Of a DNA stretch of 64,000 nt, positions 1 to 13,100 are shown in pieces. Origin of the DNA: Tetrahymena thermophila SB210 (lineage: Eukaryota > Ciliophora > Oligohymenophorea > Hymenostomatida > Tetrahymenidae); NCBI RefSeq assembly GCF_000189635.1, contig NW_002476030.1:9165-73164 (forward strand), in the 5' to 3' direction. Within the stretch, counting starts at the first letter, position 1. The number at the start of each line of letters is the position of its first letter. The notes beneath the pieces are model-generated. The model ran no database searches and was not told the origin of the DNA. It worked only from the letters and a program-made list of their open reading frames with translations. Position numbers and translations under genes: made by a program.

Positions 1-2560
1 AAAACAAATAAACTGTTTTTATCGAAGATCAAGTGTTAAATTTGAGAGATTAGTGCAATTTGCTAAAGCAGGACCTAAGGCTGATGCACCTTAATCACCA
101 ATTTAATTGTAGCTTTTTAAATATTGAAGTAAAAATATATAGTTAATTAATTATTTAGAAGGTAAAAATGAAGAAATAATATGAAATAATAAGATATGAA
201 TTAATAAATAAATAAATAATAAAAGCAAATGTTGAAAATAAAAAAAATGAGTTAAAGTAAGAAAGATATAAGTAAAATAAAAAGAAAAAGAAAAATTAAA
301 AAAGCTAAATTAAAAGGAGTTAATATGTTTTAAATTCAAATTAAAAACTAAAATTATAACAATCTAAAACAAATAAATTGTTTTTACCTAATATCAAGTG
401 TCAAATTTGAAAGATTAGTGCAATTTGATAAAGCAAAACCTAGGCCTGAGGCACCTTTTGCACCTATTTGATTGGAGCTTTTTAAATTTTAAAGAAAAAA
501 TATAAAGTTAATTAGTTTTTTAGAAGGAAAAAAAGATGAAATAATAAAATATGAATTAATAAATAAATAATAAAAGCAAATGTTTAAAATAAAAGAATGA
601 GTTAAATTAAGAATGAAGTAAAAAATGAATAAGTACAATAGAAAAAATAATTAAATAAAGAGCAAGTAAACTAGTTAAAAGAATTTTTTTGTTTTAAATT
701 AATTTTCATAACTAAAAGTATCACAATCTAAAATAAATAAACTGTGCTTACAAAAGATTAAGTGTCAAATTTGAGAGATTAGCGCAATTTGCTAAAGGGG
801 AACCTAAGCCTGATGCACCTGTTGCACCAATTTAATTAATCCTTTTTATATATTGAAGAAAAAATATATAGTTAATTAATTATTTAGAAGGAAATAATGT
901 TGAAAAAATGAAATAATAAGATATAAACTATAAAAAAAAGCAAAGGTTAAAAATAAAAAAATGATTTAAATTAAGAAAGATATTAATAAAAAAACATAAA
1001 TACAATAAAAATGAAAAATAAATTAAATAAAAAGTTAATAAAAAAATTAAAAGAGTTGTATTGTGTTAAATTCAAATTAAGAACTAAAAATATCACAATT
1101 CAAAACAAAATAAACTCTTTTTACTAAAGATTAAGTGTCAAATTTGAGAGATTAGTGCAATTTGCTAATGCAGAACCTAAGCATGATGCACCTTAATCGC
1201 CAATTTTATTACTGCTTTTTAAATATTGAAGAAAAAATAAATAGTTAATTAGTTATTTAGAAGGGTAAAATGAAGAAAAAATATGAAAAAATAAGATGTG
1301 AATTTAGAAATAATAAAAGTAAATAAAAATAAAATGAAAAATAAATTAAATAAAAACTAATAAACAAATTAAAAGAATTATGCTGTTTTAAATTCATTTT
1401 TATTAACTAAAGATATCATAATCCAAAACAAGTAAACTGTTTTTACTTAAGACTAAGTGTCAAATTTGAGAGATTAGTGCAATTTTGTAAACCAAAACCT
1501 AAACCTGATGCATCTGTTGCACCAATTTAATTTTCACTTTTTAAATATTAAAGACAACATGAATAATTAATTTATTTAGAAAAAATGAATGATGTAAGAA
1601 TATGAAATAATTAGAAATGAATTATAAAAGCAAAGATTTGAAATTAAAAAATGAGTTAAATTAAGAAATAATAAATAAAACACAATTAAAATCAAAAAAG
1701 AAAAATAAATTAAATAAAAAGCTAATAAACAAATTCAAAGAGTTATATTGTTTTCAATTGATTTTCATAACTAAAAAATTATAATCCAAAACAAATAAAC
1801 TGTTTTTACAAAAGATTAAGTGCCAAATTTGAGAGATAAGTGCAATTTGCTAAAGCTGAACCTAAGCATAAGGCACCTTAATCACCAATTTAATTAGTCC
1901 TTTTTAAATATTGTAGAAAAAATAGATCGTTAATTATTTATTTAGAAGGAAAAAATGACACAAAAAAATGAAATAATAAGAAATAAATAAATAAATAAAT
2001 AATAAAAAAAAAAGTTCAAAATAAAGAATAAGTTAAATTTGGAAAAAAAAAACACAATTAAAATCAAAAAAAACAAAAGAAAAGTAAATAAAAAGCTAAT
2101 AAAAAAATTAAAAGAGTTATTTTATTTTAAATTTAAATTTAAAACATCACAATCCAAAATAAATAAACATTTTTTACTAAAGATTAAGTATCAAATTTGA
2201 GAGATTAGTGCAATTTGCTAAAGCAGAACCTAAGCTTGATACACCTATTCCATAAATTTTATTGCAACTTTTTAAAAATTGAAGAAAAAATAATTAATTC
2301 GATTTTTAGATGGAAAAAATGTGAAAAAATATAATATAATTAAAAATGAATTATAAAAGCAAAGGTTGAAAATACAAATTGAGTTAAATTAAGAAAGATA
2401 GAAGAAAAATATAAGTACAATAAAAAGAAAATTAAAAATAAATAAAATAAAAAGCTAATTAAAAAATTAAAAGAGTTTTTATTTCTTTAAATTCATGTTT
2501 AAAAATAAAAATATTATAATCCAAAACAAATAAACTTATTTTATCAATTAAATGTTTTAG
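1..2560. repeat. Tandem array of a ~365 bp repeat, 7 copies
   Basis: Seven copies of a repeat whose best conserved part is a ~60 bp core beginning near 32, 397, 761, 1134, 1455, 1819 and 2188. Spacing is 364-373 bp except one 321 bp interval. The array enters from the left edge and fades at about 2520-2560, where only the left flank of an eighth unit remains. Outside the core the unit is almost pure A/T with short Lys/Asn/Gln-like runs. Read with the ciliate code, the core in every copy is free of TGA and gives a similar peptide containing VKFERLVQF or a close variant, usually followed by AKAEPKPDAP-like residues and a TGA shortly after. Only the second copy has an ATG well placed for this frame (325). 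I cannot say whether it is translated; it may be a satellite or an array of small genes. Confidence 0.85.
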
Positions 2561-3161
2561 AAAGAAAAAATGAATAAAAAATTGATAATAAATTAAAATA
2601 TTTTAAGTGAAAATAAAATTAAAATAACGAAAAAAATATTTGTATTAATAAAATTAATTAATATAAGTGATAATTTTTATTCGTCAAATAATATTTAAAT
2701 AAACTGAAAATTAAATAGATAGGAAATTTTAATAATAAAAATAATAATATTTATAATTTAAATGTACATCAGGTCAATATCGAGAACCTAGTGAGATTAT
2801 AGTGAAGAGTTTAAAAACTTTTAATATTAGTAAATATAAATTTAAAGTATTTTGATAAAAATATAAATAATTACTTCTTCTAATTTGTAATATTTTTTAA
2901 TCTATTATATCATTTATTTCTTTTTACAAAAATATTTAATAGGAATTTTTTTATGAATATTTAATTAATTATTAGTGGATTGGCAAAATTAAAAAAAATT
3001 ATTAGTATTACAGAAATGTAAAATTTTTAATATGAAAATATATCTATCTAATATATAGAAAAAAGTGCCTTCTATCCCAGAAAAAAATAAAAAAAATATT
3101 TTATTCCTCCGGCCCCAACATTTTCTTGTTATGTCGATTTTCGGTCAAAAAAAACATTGCC

Positions 3162-3209
<48 letters not shown>

Positions 3210-3620
3210 TTCGTTCATTCACTTATTTAAGATATATGGGACTAATCTTATTACCGTCTTGTCTTATTGCTGGCTTATTACCCAAAAATGCATGTAAGAA
3301 GAATGAAACTATGAACTTATTACTATCTTATTGCCAACTTATTTCCCATATAAAAAGGAAAGAAAGAAAGCTTAATTACTTCTTTTTTAATTTGATTTAA
3401 ACTTTCTTGTTCTTTATAATCAATTCGAATGAGGAGATATCCCTATTAAGGAATTTAGCAGAATTAATTAATTAATTGGCTGGTAAAATAACTAGGCTGG
3501 GTTAGGGGAAAGATTTCAAATTAAATCAAAATTAGTTAATTAATTAATTATAAGGGAACTGGCTAACTAATAACAACTATTTAGTTCCATTTTAATAGAG
3601 ATATATATATATGCACAAAC
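2561..3620. other. AT-rich gene-free stretch
   Basis: About 1 kb of A/T-rich sequence between the repeat array and the broken gene at 3621. It contains a TTA trinucleotide run (3163-3207) and short TTAA-type repeats around 3466-3555. Open frames here are either low complexity or caused by the triplet repeat. I see no gene. Confidence 0.6.
3163..3207. repeat. (ATT)n microsatellite
   Basis: About 15 uninterrupted copies of the ATT/TTA triplet. In one frame it reads as a run of leucines, which accounts for the small open frame around it. Confidence 0.95.
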
Positions 3621-4701
3621 ATGATGACTGATGAAGACACTGATGACATATAATTATTAACGTAGGATGGGAAGCGATAAAGGATCTTTGTTGTAGGTTA
3701 ACCAGAAAGAGTAATCGATTTTATAGAGAAAATTAAGAGTCATAATTAGTATTATATTGAGGATTATAATATAGATGAAGAGGATAATGAACTTGCCTAA
3801 ATAAACTTTAAACCCATATTAGTAACAAATAGATTATTAAAATAAAAAAATAATTATCAACAATTAACATAATTAATAATAGAATTAGCATTAACAGTAG
3901 CAATAACAGTAACTCATTAAAATAAGAAGAAGTAGAGCTACTTACAAGTAATGATAAATATTATAACTTGATCAAGCTATGAGAGTATTTTAAGCAGCCT
4001 TTAAATAAGTTAGAATAATTAAGAACGCGTAAAAGGAGTATTCATAGAAGTAGTAATAGTAATAGCAATAGAAATAGTAGCATAGGTAGTAGCAGTAGCA
4101 TGAGTAATAGTTTTTCTTCTAGTATGGGTCATTCCACGTCTTTTTCTGTGGTACTATCATTATAAGCTTATGAAGAACTTAAATAGTTAATTGATAAATA
4201 AAGGCTATACATCGAGTAGAAAATTGATTAGTCAAATGCATAAGTAATCAAAGAATTGGCGTTGTTTGATAGTAATAAAAACTCCAGTGATGATAGTAGT
4301 AAAAAATAATCGAAAAAATTAATGAAATGGTTGCTAATGAAGGCATTTTCGAGTATCCTGAATTAAGGAAAGCTCTATAAAGAGAAGGACATTAAGACTA
4401 GGGCATTCTTACTACTTTTGTAAATAACAAACATTATATTGACACTCTGATTGAGATTTTCAAGCCAAAGAATGTTGCTGCTTCTTCTTATTATGTATAA
4501 TAGTAATAGACTTAGACCCGTTAATAATATTAGCAAAATCAACAAAATCAATAGACTTACGATTAAGCATTCAACTAAATGTATTGCTACATGTATTTAT
4601 GTTAAAGGCTTCAAACTGAATAATTGTCTGATCTACTTTATTTATGTATTTATGTTTTATTTTAAGTTTTATGTTTTATAGTTAAATAAATATACTATTG
4701 A
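3621..4701 (+). pseudogene. Broken Ser/Asn- and Gln-rich gene, three reading frames
   Basis: A gene-like stretch that cannot be read as one protein. It starts at ATG 3621 in frame 3 (MMTDEDTDD, then GKRQRIFVVGQPERVIDF). Near the A-run around 3838-3850 the plausible coding frame changes to frame 2 (Ser/Asn-rich, then EELKQLIDKQRLYIEQKID). That frame contains an in-frame TGA at 3980-3982. At a second A-run near 4303-4310 it changes again to frame 1 (EMVANEGIFEYPELRKAL, IEIFKPKNVAASSYYV, a Gln-rich stretch, then TGA 4699-4701). Both frame changes fit loss of a single A in a homopolymer, so this is either a decayed gene or assembly error at A-runs. No spliceable GT...AG intron of normal length was seen at either point. 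Function unknown. Confidence 0.5.
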
Positions 4702-5326
4702 AATAAAGTAAATTTGCACTTACATGAAGAGAATAATTAGATTATTTTAAGTAAGTGATATAACATTTACATAATTTCTATTAGAACAATTAGACATATG
4801 ATTTCACTTTTAATTAATTCGGTTGAAGAGAACATTCTTTATCATCTTTGCTCTTAAATTAATTTACAATTTAAAAGTGAGGATGTTTTACATTTACTTT
4901 ATCGGAATTTAGTGAGTTTGAATTAAATCTGTTTACTTCTTTTATGTGATTGAATTTAATCAAATTTTTTAATTAGTATTTGCATGCATCACATTAAAAA
5001 TTCATTTTAAAATCAATCAATTTATAAAAAGTAACAACAACAAGAATCATTTTTAATGTTTTATGCAAAAAAATTATTTTCTATCTATCTTTCTGACTTA
5101 AATTTTTTCTATTCAAATATATTAATTATTCTATTCAAAGATGATATTAATTTAAGAATTAAAAAAAGTGTTGTTGATGCAAATGAGGGTTGAGTTAGTT
5201 ATTGTATATAAAAGTAATTGAATCTTATAAAAATAATTTTATGAATAAAAAAAAAATATATATTTGTGTAAAAATTAAATATTTTTTTAAAATTTACTGA
5301 AAATAAAATATAATTAATTAGTAAGT
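4702..5326. other. AT-rich intergenic stretch
   Basis: No convincing coding sequence on either strand; A/T-rich with many TTAA and TTTA words. Confidence 0.5.
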
Positions 5327-5883
5327 AAGTATACAGCCTTACCAGAATCTTCAGCTACAACTGTTTTTGAAAAGTTCAGATTATTCGTGAATTATTTTAT
5401 CTTATTATATTATTTTGACTTGTTTACCTTACATGTGCCAATTTCCTAACTTAATTAAAGGCAATGCTTTTATAAGTTTTTATAAAAAATTTAATAAAAT
5501 CATTACATTAATCACTATGGTTTTCTGTTAAAAATTATGTTTTAACTATTGTGTACTCACCTTCTTCTCCAAAATCCAAAACTACAAAAGGTGAAGAACA
5601 TGGAAATAGAAACTCAGCTTCTAAATCAGGATAATAAGGCGCCTAAGATTAGAAAGCATCATTTATTGTATGGCAAAATGAATTTAGAGTTTTCAGATGT
5701 GCTAATAATATTTTTTTAGAATTTGAAGATTTTTATTCTAATACCAAATTATCCTAAATCAAATATCTTTTAAAATACAAGCCTTTATCATTTTGCTTGA
5801 ATTCACTACTTTTTAGAAATAATATCAGTAAAAAACATTCAAATTTTCTTATGTGGAGATATTTAAGCTAATGGAATAAGTGA
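5327..5883 (+). CDS. Possible spliced gene fragment, hypothetical
   Basis: Two segments join in phase if an intron at 5387-5460 (GT...AG, 74 bp, AT-rich) is removed. The first reads KYTALPESSATTVFEKF and the second continues through YSPSSPKSKTTKGEEHG, ASFIVWQNEFRVF and FLEFEDFYSNTKL to TGA 5881-5883. Residue composition is mixed and protein-like rather than the Lys/Asn/Ile/Leu noise typical of random frames here. No start codon is visible in frame upstream, so the 5' part is missing or the gene is a remnant. It lies between a broken gene and the SecA-like giant gene. I do not recognise the family. Confidence 0.3.
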
Positions 5884-7195
5884 AATATCATACAGTAAAG
5901 ATTTTTAATATAATATTTTCAAACCGACTTGTTTAGATGCTAACGTTTTTGAGATTAGCACCTTTTATACGATTAATTGAATTTAGAATATTTTAACTTG
6001 CTGATTTTAGTTTGATTTTCTTTTTAGAAGAACTTGAAAAGTTTATGGATTCTAGCCTATTTTTATTTTAAAGTTTCTTTAAAATATTTTCAAATTACAA
6101 AAGCAAGCCAGCTCATAAAAAAATAAAAAATATATATTTAGCTTGAATAACTTTATTCATTTTAAATATCATCCAATCATATAAATATTTTAATAATAAT
6201 CACTGAAATAATATGAATTTTTAGGTGGTGGTGGTGGAAATTGCGTGGTTTTTATGTCATTTAAATAAAATTTAACATAAGATTCAGAATCTAGCTATTT
6301 TCCTTTAGAAACAAATCTAGATACAATTATTTTCTAAATTAAGAATTATGTTTGGTTTTAATTATATGTGTGTTGCTACTTTTTAGAAAGTAGCATGCTG
6401 CTTACTAAAATGAATTAAATTAATTTACATTCATCAAAATAAATAAAACATTTCCTTTTTGTCTATGCATATTCAACTTAAGCTCAGCACGTTATTTGTA
6501 TAATGCACTATTATAAGTAACCAAAATGCAGTGAAATTCAGTATTTAAAACATTTGTACTTTAAATATGCAAGAAATAAACAATCAATATGTAATGTACT
6601 ACTATATTCTATATGTGAGTAGGTAAAAATATTTATATTATATCATCTTAATGTATTAAATTTTACATTTTTAAATTATTTACTTTCTCTTGCTTAATTG
6701 TTTTGATCATTTCTTCAATATACATGCACATATTCCTCAGTTGAATCCGTTGATGGATTCAGGGCAATTTAAAATGCTTCTTCTATCAAATATTACTTAT
6801 AGGATGGCATTTATCCTTCTTAAAATATCTAAACATCCCCCCTCATTTTATTATTTATATATCTTTGTTTCTCTAAATTTTGTTTACCTCTTTGATGCTG
6901 GGGAATTGGCTAAATTAAAAATTAAATAATATTCCGCAGAAAAAAAGAAGGCAAATCTGCAAATTTTATTAAAAAAAAATCCAAATCCCAAAACAGATAG
7001 ATTCTTTTTTATTTTAGTGAATGAGCCACTCTTAAATATTCTATCAAGTATCACCAATTTTTTCTTAGGAGTTTTGAAATTAATAATAAATATAAAGAAA
7101 GATTGGATAAGAGCTACTAAAAAGCATAGCAAAAGAAGTAGTAAACTAATAGAAGAAAGTAAATTTTAAAAGTGTGTACACTCTAAAGCAACTAA
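5884..7195. other. Gap before the giant gene; no firm gene
   Basis: 1.3 kb upstream of the giant gene. A TGA-free frame with an ATG runs 6254-6706 (150 codons, with FPLETNLDTIIFQIKN), but with TGA as the only stop and ~75-80 % A+T such a run is not significant by itself. The frame of the giant gene is open back to 7025 without an ATG, so a short upstream exon cannot be excluded. Confidence 0.45.
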
Positions 7196-10100
7196 ATGTC
7201 TTTGCATGTCTTATTTGAATAGTCCAATACCATCAAAGAACAAAAAGAAACCATTTATATAGAAGAAGAGCAAGAAAGTACTTTCTACCACCAGAAACAT
7301 TTCTTCGACCTCTATCATAACTTTAATGGAGAGTTGGTAGTAGGTAAGATTAAAATTGATGCTTAATTGCTAAAAAGGCCTCACTGCATAGAATTCACAA
7401 ATTAACTTAGAGATATTGCTGCAACAATGCACTAGAATTTAGATTTGGTTTGTGATGATATTATTAGGACTGATATTGTTTATAATTCTAAGATTTCACT
7501 AGCTAAAACTATCAAATACTTAGTTAGAAAGGGAGGTAGGGTTGGATACAGTTCACTTATTAATGCATTAAACGCTAGCCATAGCAGTGATATCCGCTCT
7601 GAGATCATCTATGCTTTAGGCTATAAAATAAAAAATGAGAATGAGTTAGTAGAAGAGAGGATTGTTTAAATAATCAAAGGATTTATTAATGACGATATTA
7701 GTGCAGGCGCAAGAAGTTTCTTAGATATTCAGATACGAAATAAGCTTGATACTGTTAGCAGTAATTCTTGGAGAATGTGTTATGGTAAAATAAAAGTATC
7801 AGCTAATCATCCTAGAAAAGGTCCGGAAGCAGTTATTACAAAAACTAAGTAAAAAGTTAAAGTTAGCTATAAAAATAATCAATCAGAGGAAGCAACTATT
7901 CAAATACTAAATTTGGCTGACGCTTTAAAGAATAGAAATAAAAAAATAAAAATAAATTACAATACTGAGAATCTGCCTACTGTCCCCGATAAGGGTGGTG
8001 ACAATAGATCATTTTTTAGGGGTACTTATGTCAATGTAAAGAATCTCCACGGAATAGCAATGAATAAAGGGACATTATTAGCTGATGATAAAGACGTATA
8101 TCTGGTAAGTAAATTCATAAGCAGCAGCTCGAAGTGGTTTGCTTCTGATATAAATGATTTTTTAAATGGTAATACTATGTTTGGTATTTTCATAACTGAT
8201 CGCCTGATTTCATCTATATTTTGTAAAATTTCAAAACAGTAATAGCTGTGTAATGGAGCAATAGACAAGTTAATGGTTTGCGTTAACACTCTTGATGATG
8301 TTAAAAAAAGAGTCTTAGGTTCATCAGACTCATCAAAAATTGCTGCAAACATAGCAAGTTGTGAAGGTTTAGCTAAGCAATGGTATTCCAGTGAGCCATA
8401 TATAGTAAAAAATATTGCTGACAAGCTTTTTAGAGATGGGTTTGAATAGGTAAAGACAGGTTGGTTTAGCTGGGAATATGTTTACTATCCTTTTAAAATC
8501 AATGAAATAATATCGTCTGAAATATCTGAAATGAGGCTTGATGCGGTTCAGGCCATGTACAATTGCGCAATAAGAGATAAAAGAGTCTTAACAAAAGAGA
8601 GACTCAAACAAATGCAACTCTGCTTAAATGATTCGGATGCTAAGTTTCGGGGATTAATAACAAAAACTTTATGTCTGATTGACAATGAGCACATAAATTA
8701 CAAAGCCTTATTTTTATTAAATGTATCTGAACTAGAGCGTAATATAAATACTGAAATTGCAGTTGCTTACATATATAACCAAACAAAAGATACTAAAAGA
8801 TGTAAAGAGCTATTTGGTGATGAAACAATAAGGCTAAGGCTTAGTAAATTACTATAGCATACTTCTTTGGATAACTAAACCAAAGCAAATTGTTGTGAGA
8901 TTATTAATACTTACCTTGAACATGCTTTTAGTTAAGGGCTGAGTAATGAGGAGCTCAAAATTTACAAAGATATTATTGAAAATACAGGCACGAACAAAGA
9001 ACTCAGAACTGAAGTTTTAAGGTCTATACTACTGACTGCAGAAAAAGCCAAGGACTTACCTGGGCAAATAGTCAATGCTTTGGTTAATATTATAGACAAT
9101 TTTGATGAAAAGACTGCAAACTTGGTCGTTATAACTCTCGGGAAGGTTTGTGAAAATACACCTGTAATAAATCTTGATAAATTGTCCATCAAGCTATTGG
9201 ATGACCAAGTAGTAGTTGGTCAAAAAGGAGATATCGCATTCGAGCAGCGTTCTAAGGATAACCTTGCCTCTCCATCTATTTCATCACTTGCCAGCAAGAT
9301 TTTTGTTGATTCTCTATAAAAAGATGGCCAAATCGCAGAAAGAGGACTTGCTCATCTTGTATCTGCTCTTGACAGCAATGATAAACAGACAAGAATTTTA
9401 TCAGCAAAAGCCTTATATATAGTAACAAGTCATAAAGCAATAAGCGATTCTCTTTTAATAAGAATAAGGGATTATATTGAAGATAAGGTAGCTGATGTTT
9501 CGACTTATACTCTTCTAGCTTATTCTAAAGGTTTAAATAGGCTAGTACATAATAAAATTTCTATTTTTCCCAGTCATATTTAATTTTTATCCAAAGTGTA
9601 TGCTTTTGAAAATCTAAGACTGGGAGAGCAAGATTTCACTAAGCAGGTAAATGATAATGTTTTATCAGTATTACTGCATACAGCTGATCAATAGGAGTTT
9701 GATGAAAGCGCCTTTAGTATTTTTGATCATATTTTGTTTGCTGATGAAGGTAATCAAACAAAAGCTGTTAAGATACTTGATAAGTATACTTCTAGTAAGT
9801 AAATAATACCAACGAATACTATTGCAGCTCTTGAAAATGTACTTGGTATACCTGAAGTATGTGATATGGCACTTAAAGTACTTGAAAATGTTATTCAGAG
9901 TGGCTAAAGAGTTAGCGAAAGGACTTTATACATATTTAGGGATAACCTTTATTTAGCAGTAGATGCATATTTAAGATTAAAATCATTTAAACTTTTGGAC
10001 ATTGCTGATCATAACTAGGATTTACCTGATGAATTATTTGAAAATTTAGAATTGCAAAGAGCTGGTAGCGTTATTGCAAATCATTTAATTGATAAGGAAG

Positions 10101-13100
10101 AAGCTATTTTTTACTTAAAGATCAAAACTGGTGAAGGGCAAAAACTGCCTATTGATACTTTGAAAGCCCTTAGTTTTGAGTTAACAAACAAACAAACTTT
10201 ATCGATTTTAAGCAACATATCAAAAAACAAGCAGGTTATACCTGATTACTTGATAGATAAATTAATACTAGAATTTGATTCAAAATAAAAACAAAATCAA
10301 ATAATTGAAATTTTTGCTAGTATTGCAAAAAATAATCAAAATATTCCAAGCAAGCTTTTTGCAAAATTAGAAAAAGTTTTAGATAATGAGTTTATTTCTG
10401 ATCAAATATTATCAATTTTTGCCCTACAAGGGTAAAAAGGTGAAAAGCTATCAAAAAATGTCATAAGTAGGATATGTAATACAATTTTAATTATTAATAA
10501 TGAACCAATTAAACAAGAATTATTATCTACTATTAGTTCTATTATAGAACAAAACTTGTTTGACATCTATCTTATAAAAAAAGTACTAATTCATGGAATT
10601 ACACAAGAAAATAAGAATATTATTGAAAGTAGCATAAATGGATTTAGAAGCTTTGCTAAGTACATAGAATTAGATCAAGAATGTATAAATACTCTTGTAA
10701 AAAAGGCTGCTAGAGAAAATTCTGATGAATATATTAAAAAAAGTATTTATTAAATATTAGATTCTTGTAAGTTAGATAGTGCTCAGAAACACAAACTGGA
10801 ACTAGCTAACTTAGATTTCAACAGTGGTAGTAAATTTTTAGATTAAATATCCAAACTTTCAAAACAATCTCCCTTACTAGAACAGAATTTTAAGCAATTA
10901 AATTTCATTATTGATAATCAACCTGATTTACAATTCTAAGTAATACATATTTTAATTGAGTGCTTAAACAAAGAAGATATTTCTGATGAATTAATGAACA
11001 GTGTAGCAATTTTATCTGCTAGTACTACGTCAAATGAAATAAAGGGGAAATGCTATCATTTAGTAAATCGAATTGCTGTAACTGGTAGAAAATTAAATGA
11101 TAAAATAATATCATTATTAGTAGGTGAAGAAAGTAGAGAATTAGCAGAATCTACTTTAGAGCTAGTTGCTAGAAATCAGGAAATTTCATTTCAAGCAAGC
11201 CTATAGTTAAGGATTGATAGCATAAAACCTTCAATTAGTTCAAAAGATTTAAATTAACTACTTTATGATATTGATCAAGAAATGAGAAAAGGTTTTGAGT
11301 TAACTGATTTTAATATACAAAAACTGTAAATGATTCAACTTTTTAAACAAAAAAGTGAAGATTATTCTAATCTATAAAAACTTTTTAGTATATTTGCATA
11401 TATTTTAATGAAACAGCCTAAATATTGTTCTAATAAAACAATTGTTTCTGCTATAGAACAAGGAATTTTATCTAAAAAAGTAAGTAGCAATATTATCAAC
11501 GTGTATAAAAAAATTATCAGAGAAAGGAGTTACTTAAATTTAGATAGGGTAATCGATACGCTGGCTGATTTATTACAAGAGGGTAACGAAACTGAAAAAT
11601 TGAATTTAGCAATACTCGGCTGTATAAGTAGTGCTGCAAAAGTAGCTAAGATATCAGAAAAATGTCTATCCGTTTTAGAAAGTAATATAGATAGTTTTGA
11701 TGAAAATATTAGGAGTATGTCATTTAGAGGATTAAGGGCTGCTGACGATAAAGGTTATAAGTCAGAAATATTTAAAATATGGTGTAATAATGTTATTAGT
11801 AATTTGGAACTTAGTATTAAGACTGAAGTTACACCTGATCTAGAATTACTTGATATTTTAGCTTCATTAAAATACATAGATTTCAATAAACTAGCTTAAA
11901 CGCCTCAATTTGAATGGAAGAGAGAGCTATTGCTTTCTGATTTACTAGCAAGATTTAAAGTAAGTGAAGGAGAGAAATTTATCTTTTATAAAAATTGGCT
12001 AGATATTGAACAAAGCAAATAGTTTCAAAAAGGAAAATCAGAAGAAATACTTAAAGCTCTTATAAGTAACGAATATAATGACAATCTATCATTTGCACAG
12101 CTGTGCGATATAATAAGACTTTTAGTAAATATTGATTTTGAAACTGCAAATAATATACTATAAAATAGTACTAACCGTTACACAAATCTAAAACAAAAGT
12201 GGATAGAAGGGTTACTATTAAAGCACCTACATCAAGAAATAAGTAACAACTATTTAGAAAAACTCGCTTTAAATATTTGTAATAAATTCAATACTGCAAT
12301 AGTTGATAAATTACTAAATTCCATATCTGTTATAGGAAATCTAAGAGAATTTGAAATTTTTTTGGATTTTGCTGAAGCTAATTAAATCAAAATTTCTGAT
12401 ATAAACATACAAAATTCAAGTGTTAATAAATTGAAAAGATCACTAGAGATAAAACTTTTATGTAATCAAATTCAAGTTCCTGCCGACCGATATAAATTAA
12501 CTAATATACTTGATAGCCTTTTAGAAACAGGATGGACTTTTGACCAATTAAAAGCAATATTTATTAATCTTAAATCTTTAAATACCATAGAGCGAGTCTT
12601 CAAAGAACAAAAGCTTATTTCTATAATTGAAATTTTACATCAATATAAGATTTCCAAGACTAATCATGAGAAAGTTTTAACTGCGCTAAGTTGTAAACCA
12701 GAGGATTGGTTAAAAGAAATAAATAAGATTGCCATAGTAAATAATTTTCAAACAATAGGCAAGGTAAAGAATAGCACTGAACTAGTAGAGGAATTAAAAA
12801 GTAGAAATTTATCCAACAAATCAATATAAAAGTTAATTGATGATAATTTACTTAGTTTAATAGAAAAAATTAAAAGCTCTAAATTAGAAAGTAGAATTGA
12901 CTTAAATTCGGATTTAGTTTCTAAGATTTCAAATTCAATTTAAGATTTAGTAAGAGAGGCCAATCAAATAAATACAAGACATTTAAAACGATGTAAATCT
13001 GGATTGATTATAGACTGGGACAAATCTGATATAGCATTATGGTCTAGTATTGTTAAATCTAATCCTGATTATTTTTTAGATTCTAATTTTCTTATTGAAG

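Noticed and set aside
1..2560. Repeat array as CRISPR or telomere
   Set aside because: Unit length (~365 bp) and diverged A/T spacers do not fit CRISPR, and there is no G4T2-type telomeric repeat.
3065..3400. Plus-strand frame with a long leucine run
   Set aside because: Caused by the (ATT)n microsatellite; no start context, no homology-like segments.
6254..6706. 150-codon plus-strand ORF
   Set aside because: With TGA as sole stop in ~80 % AT DNA, open runs of this size are common; no motif or homologous feature seen.
8026..9192. Minus-strand frames inside the giant gene
   Set aside because: Shadows of the plus-strand frame, which is TGA-free for 4,317 codons and carries the SecA motifs.
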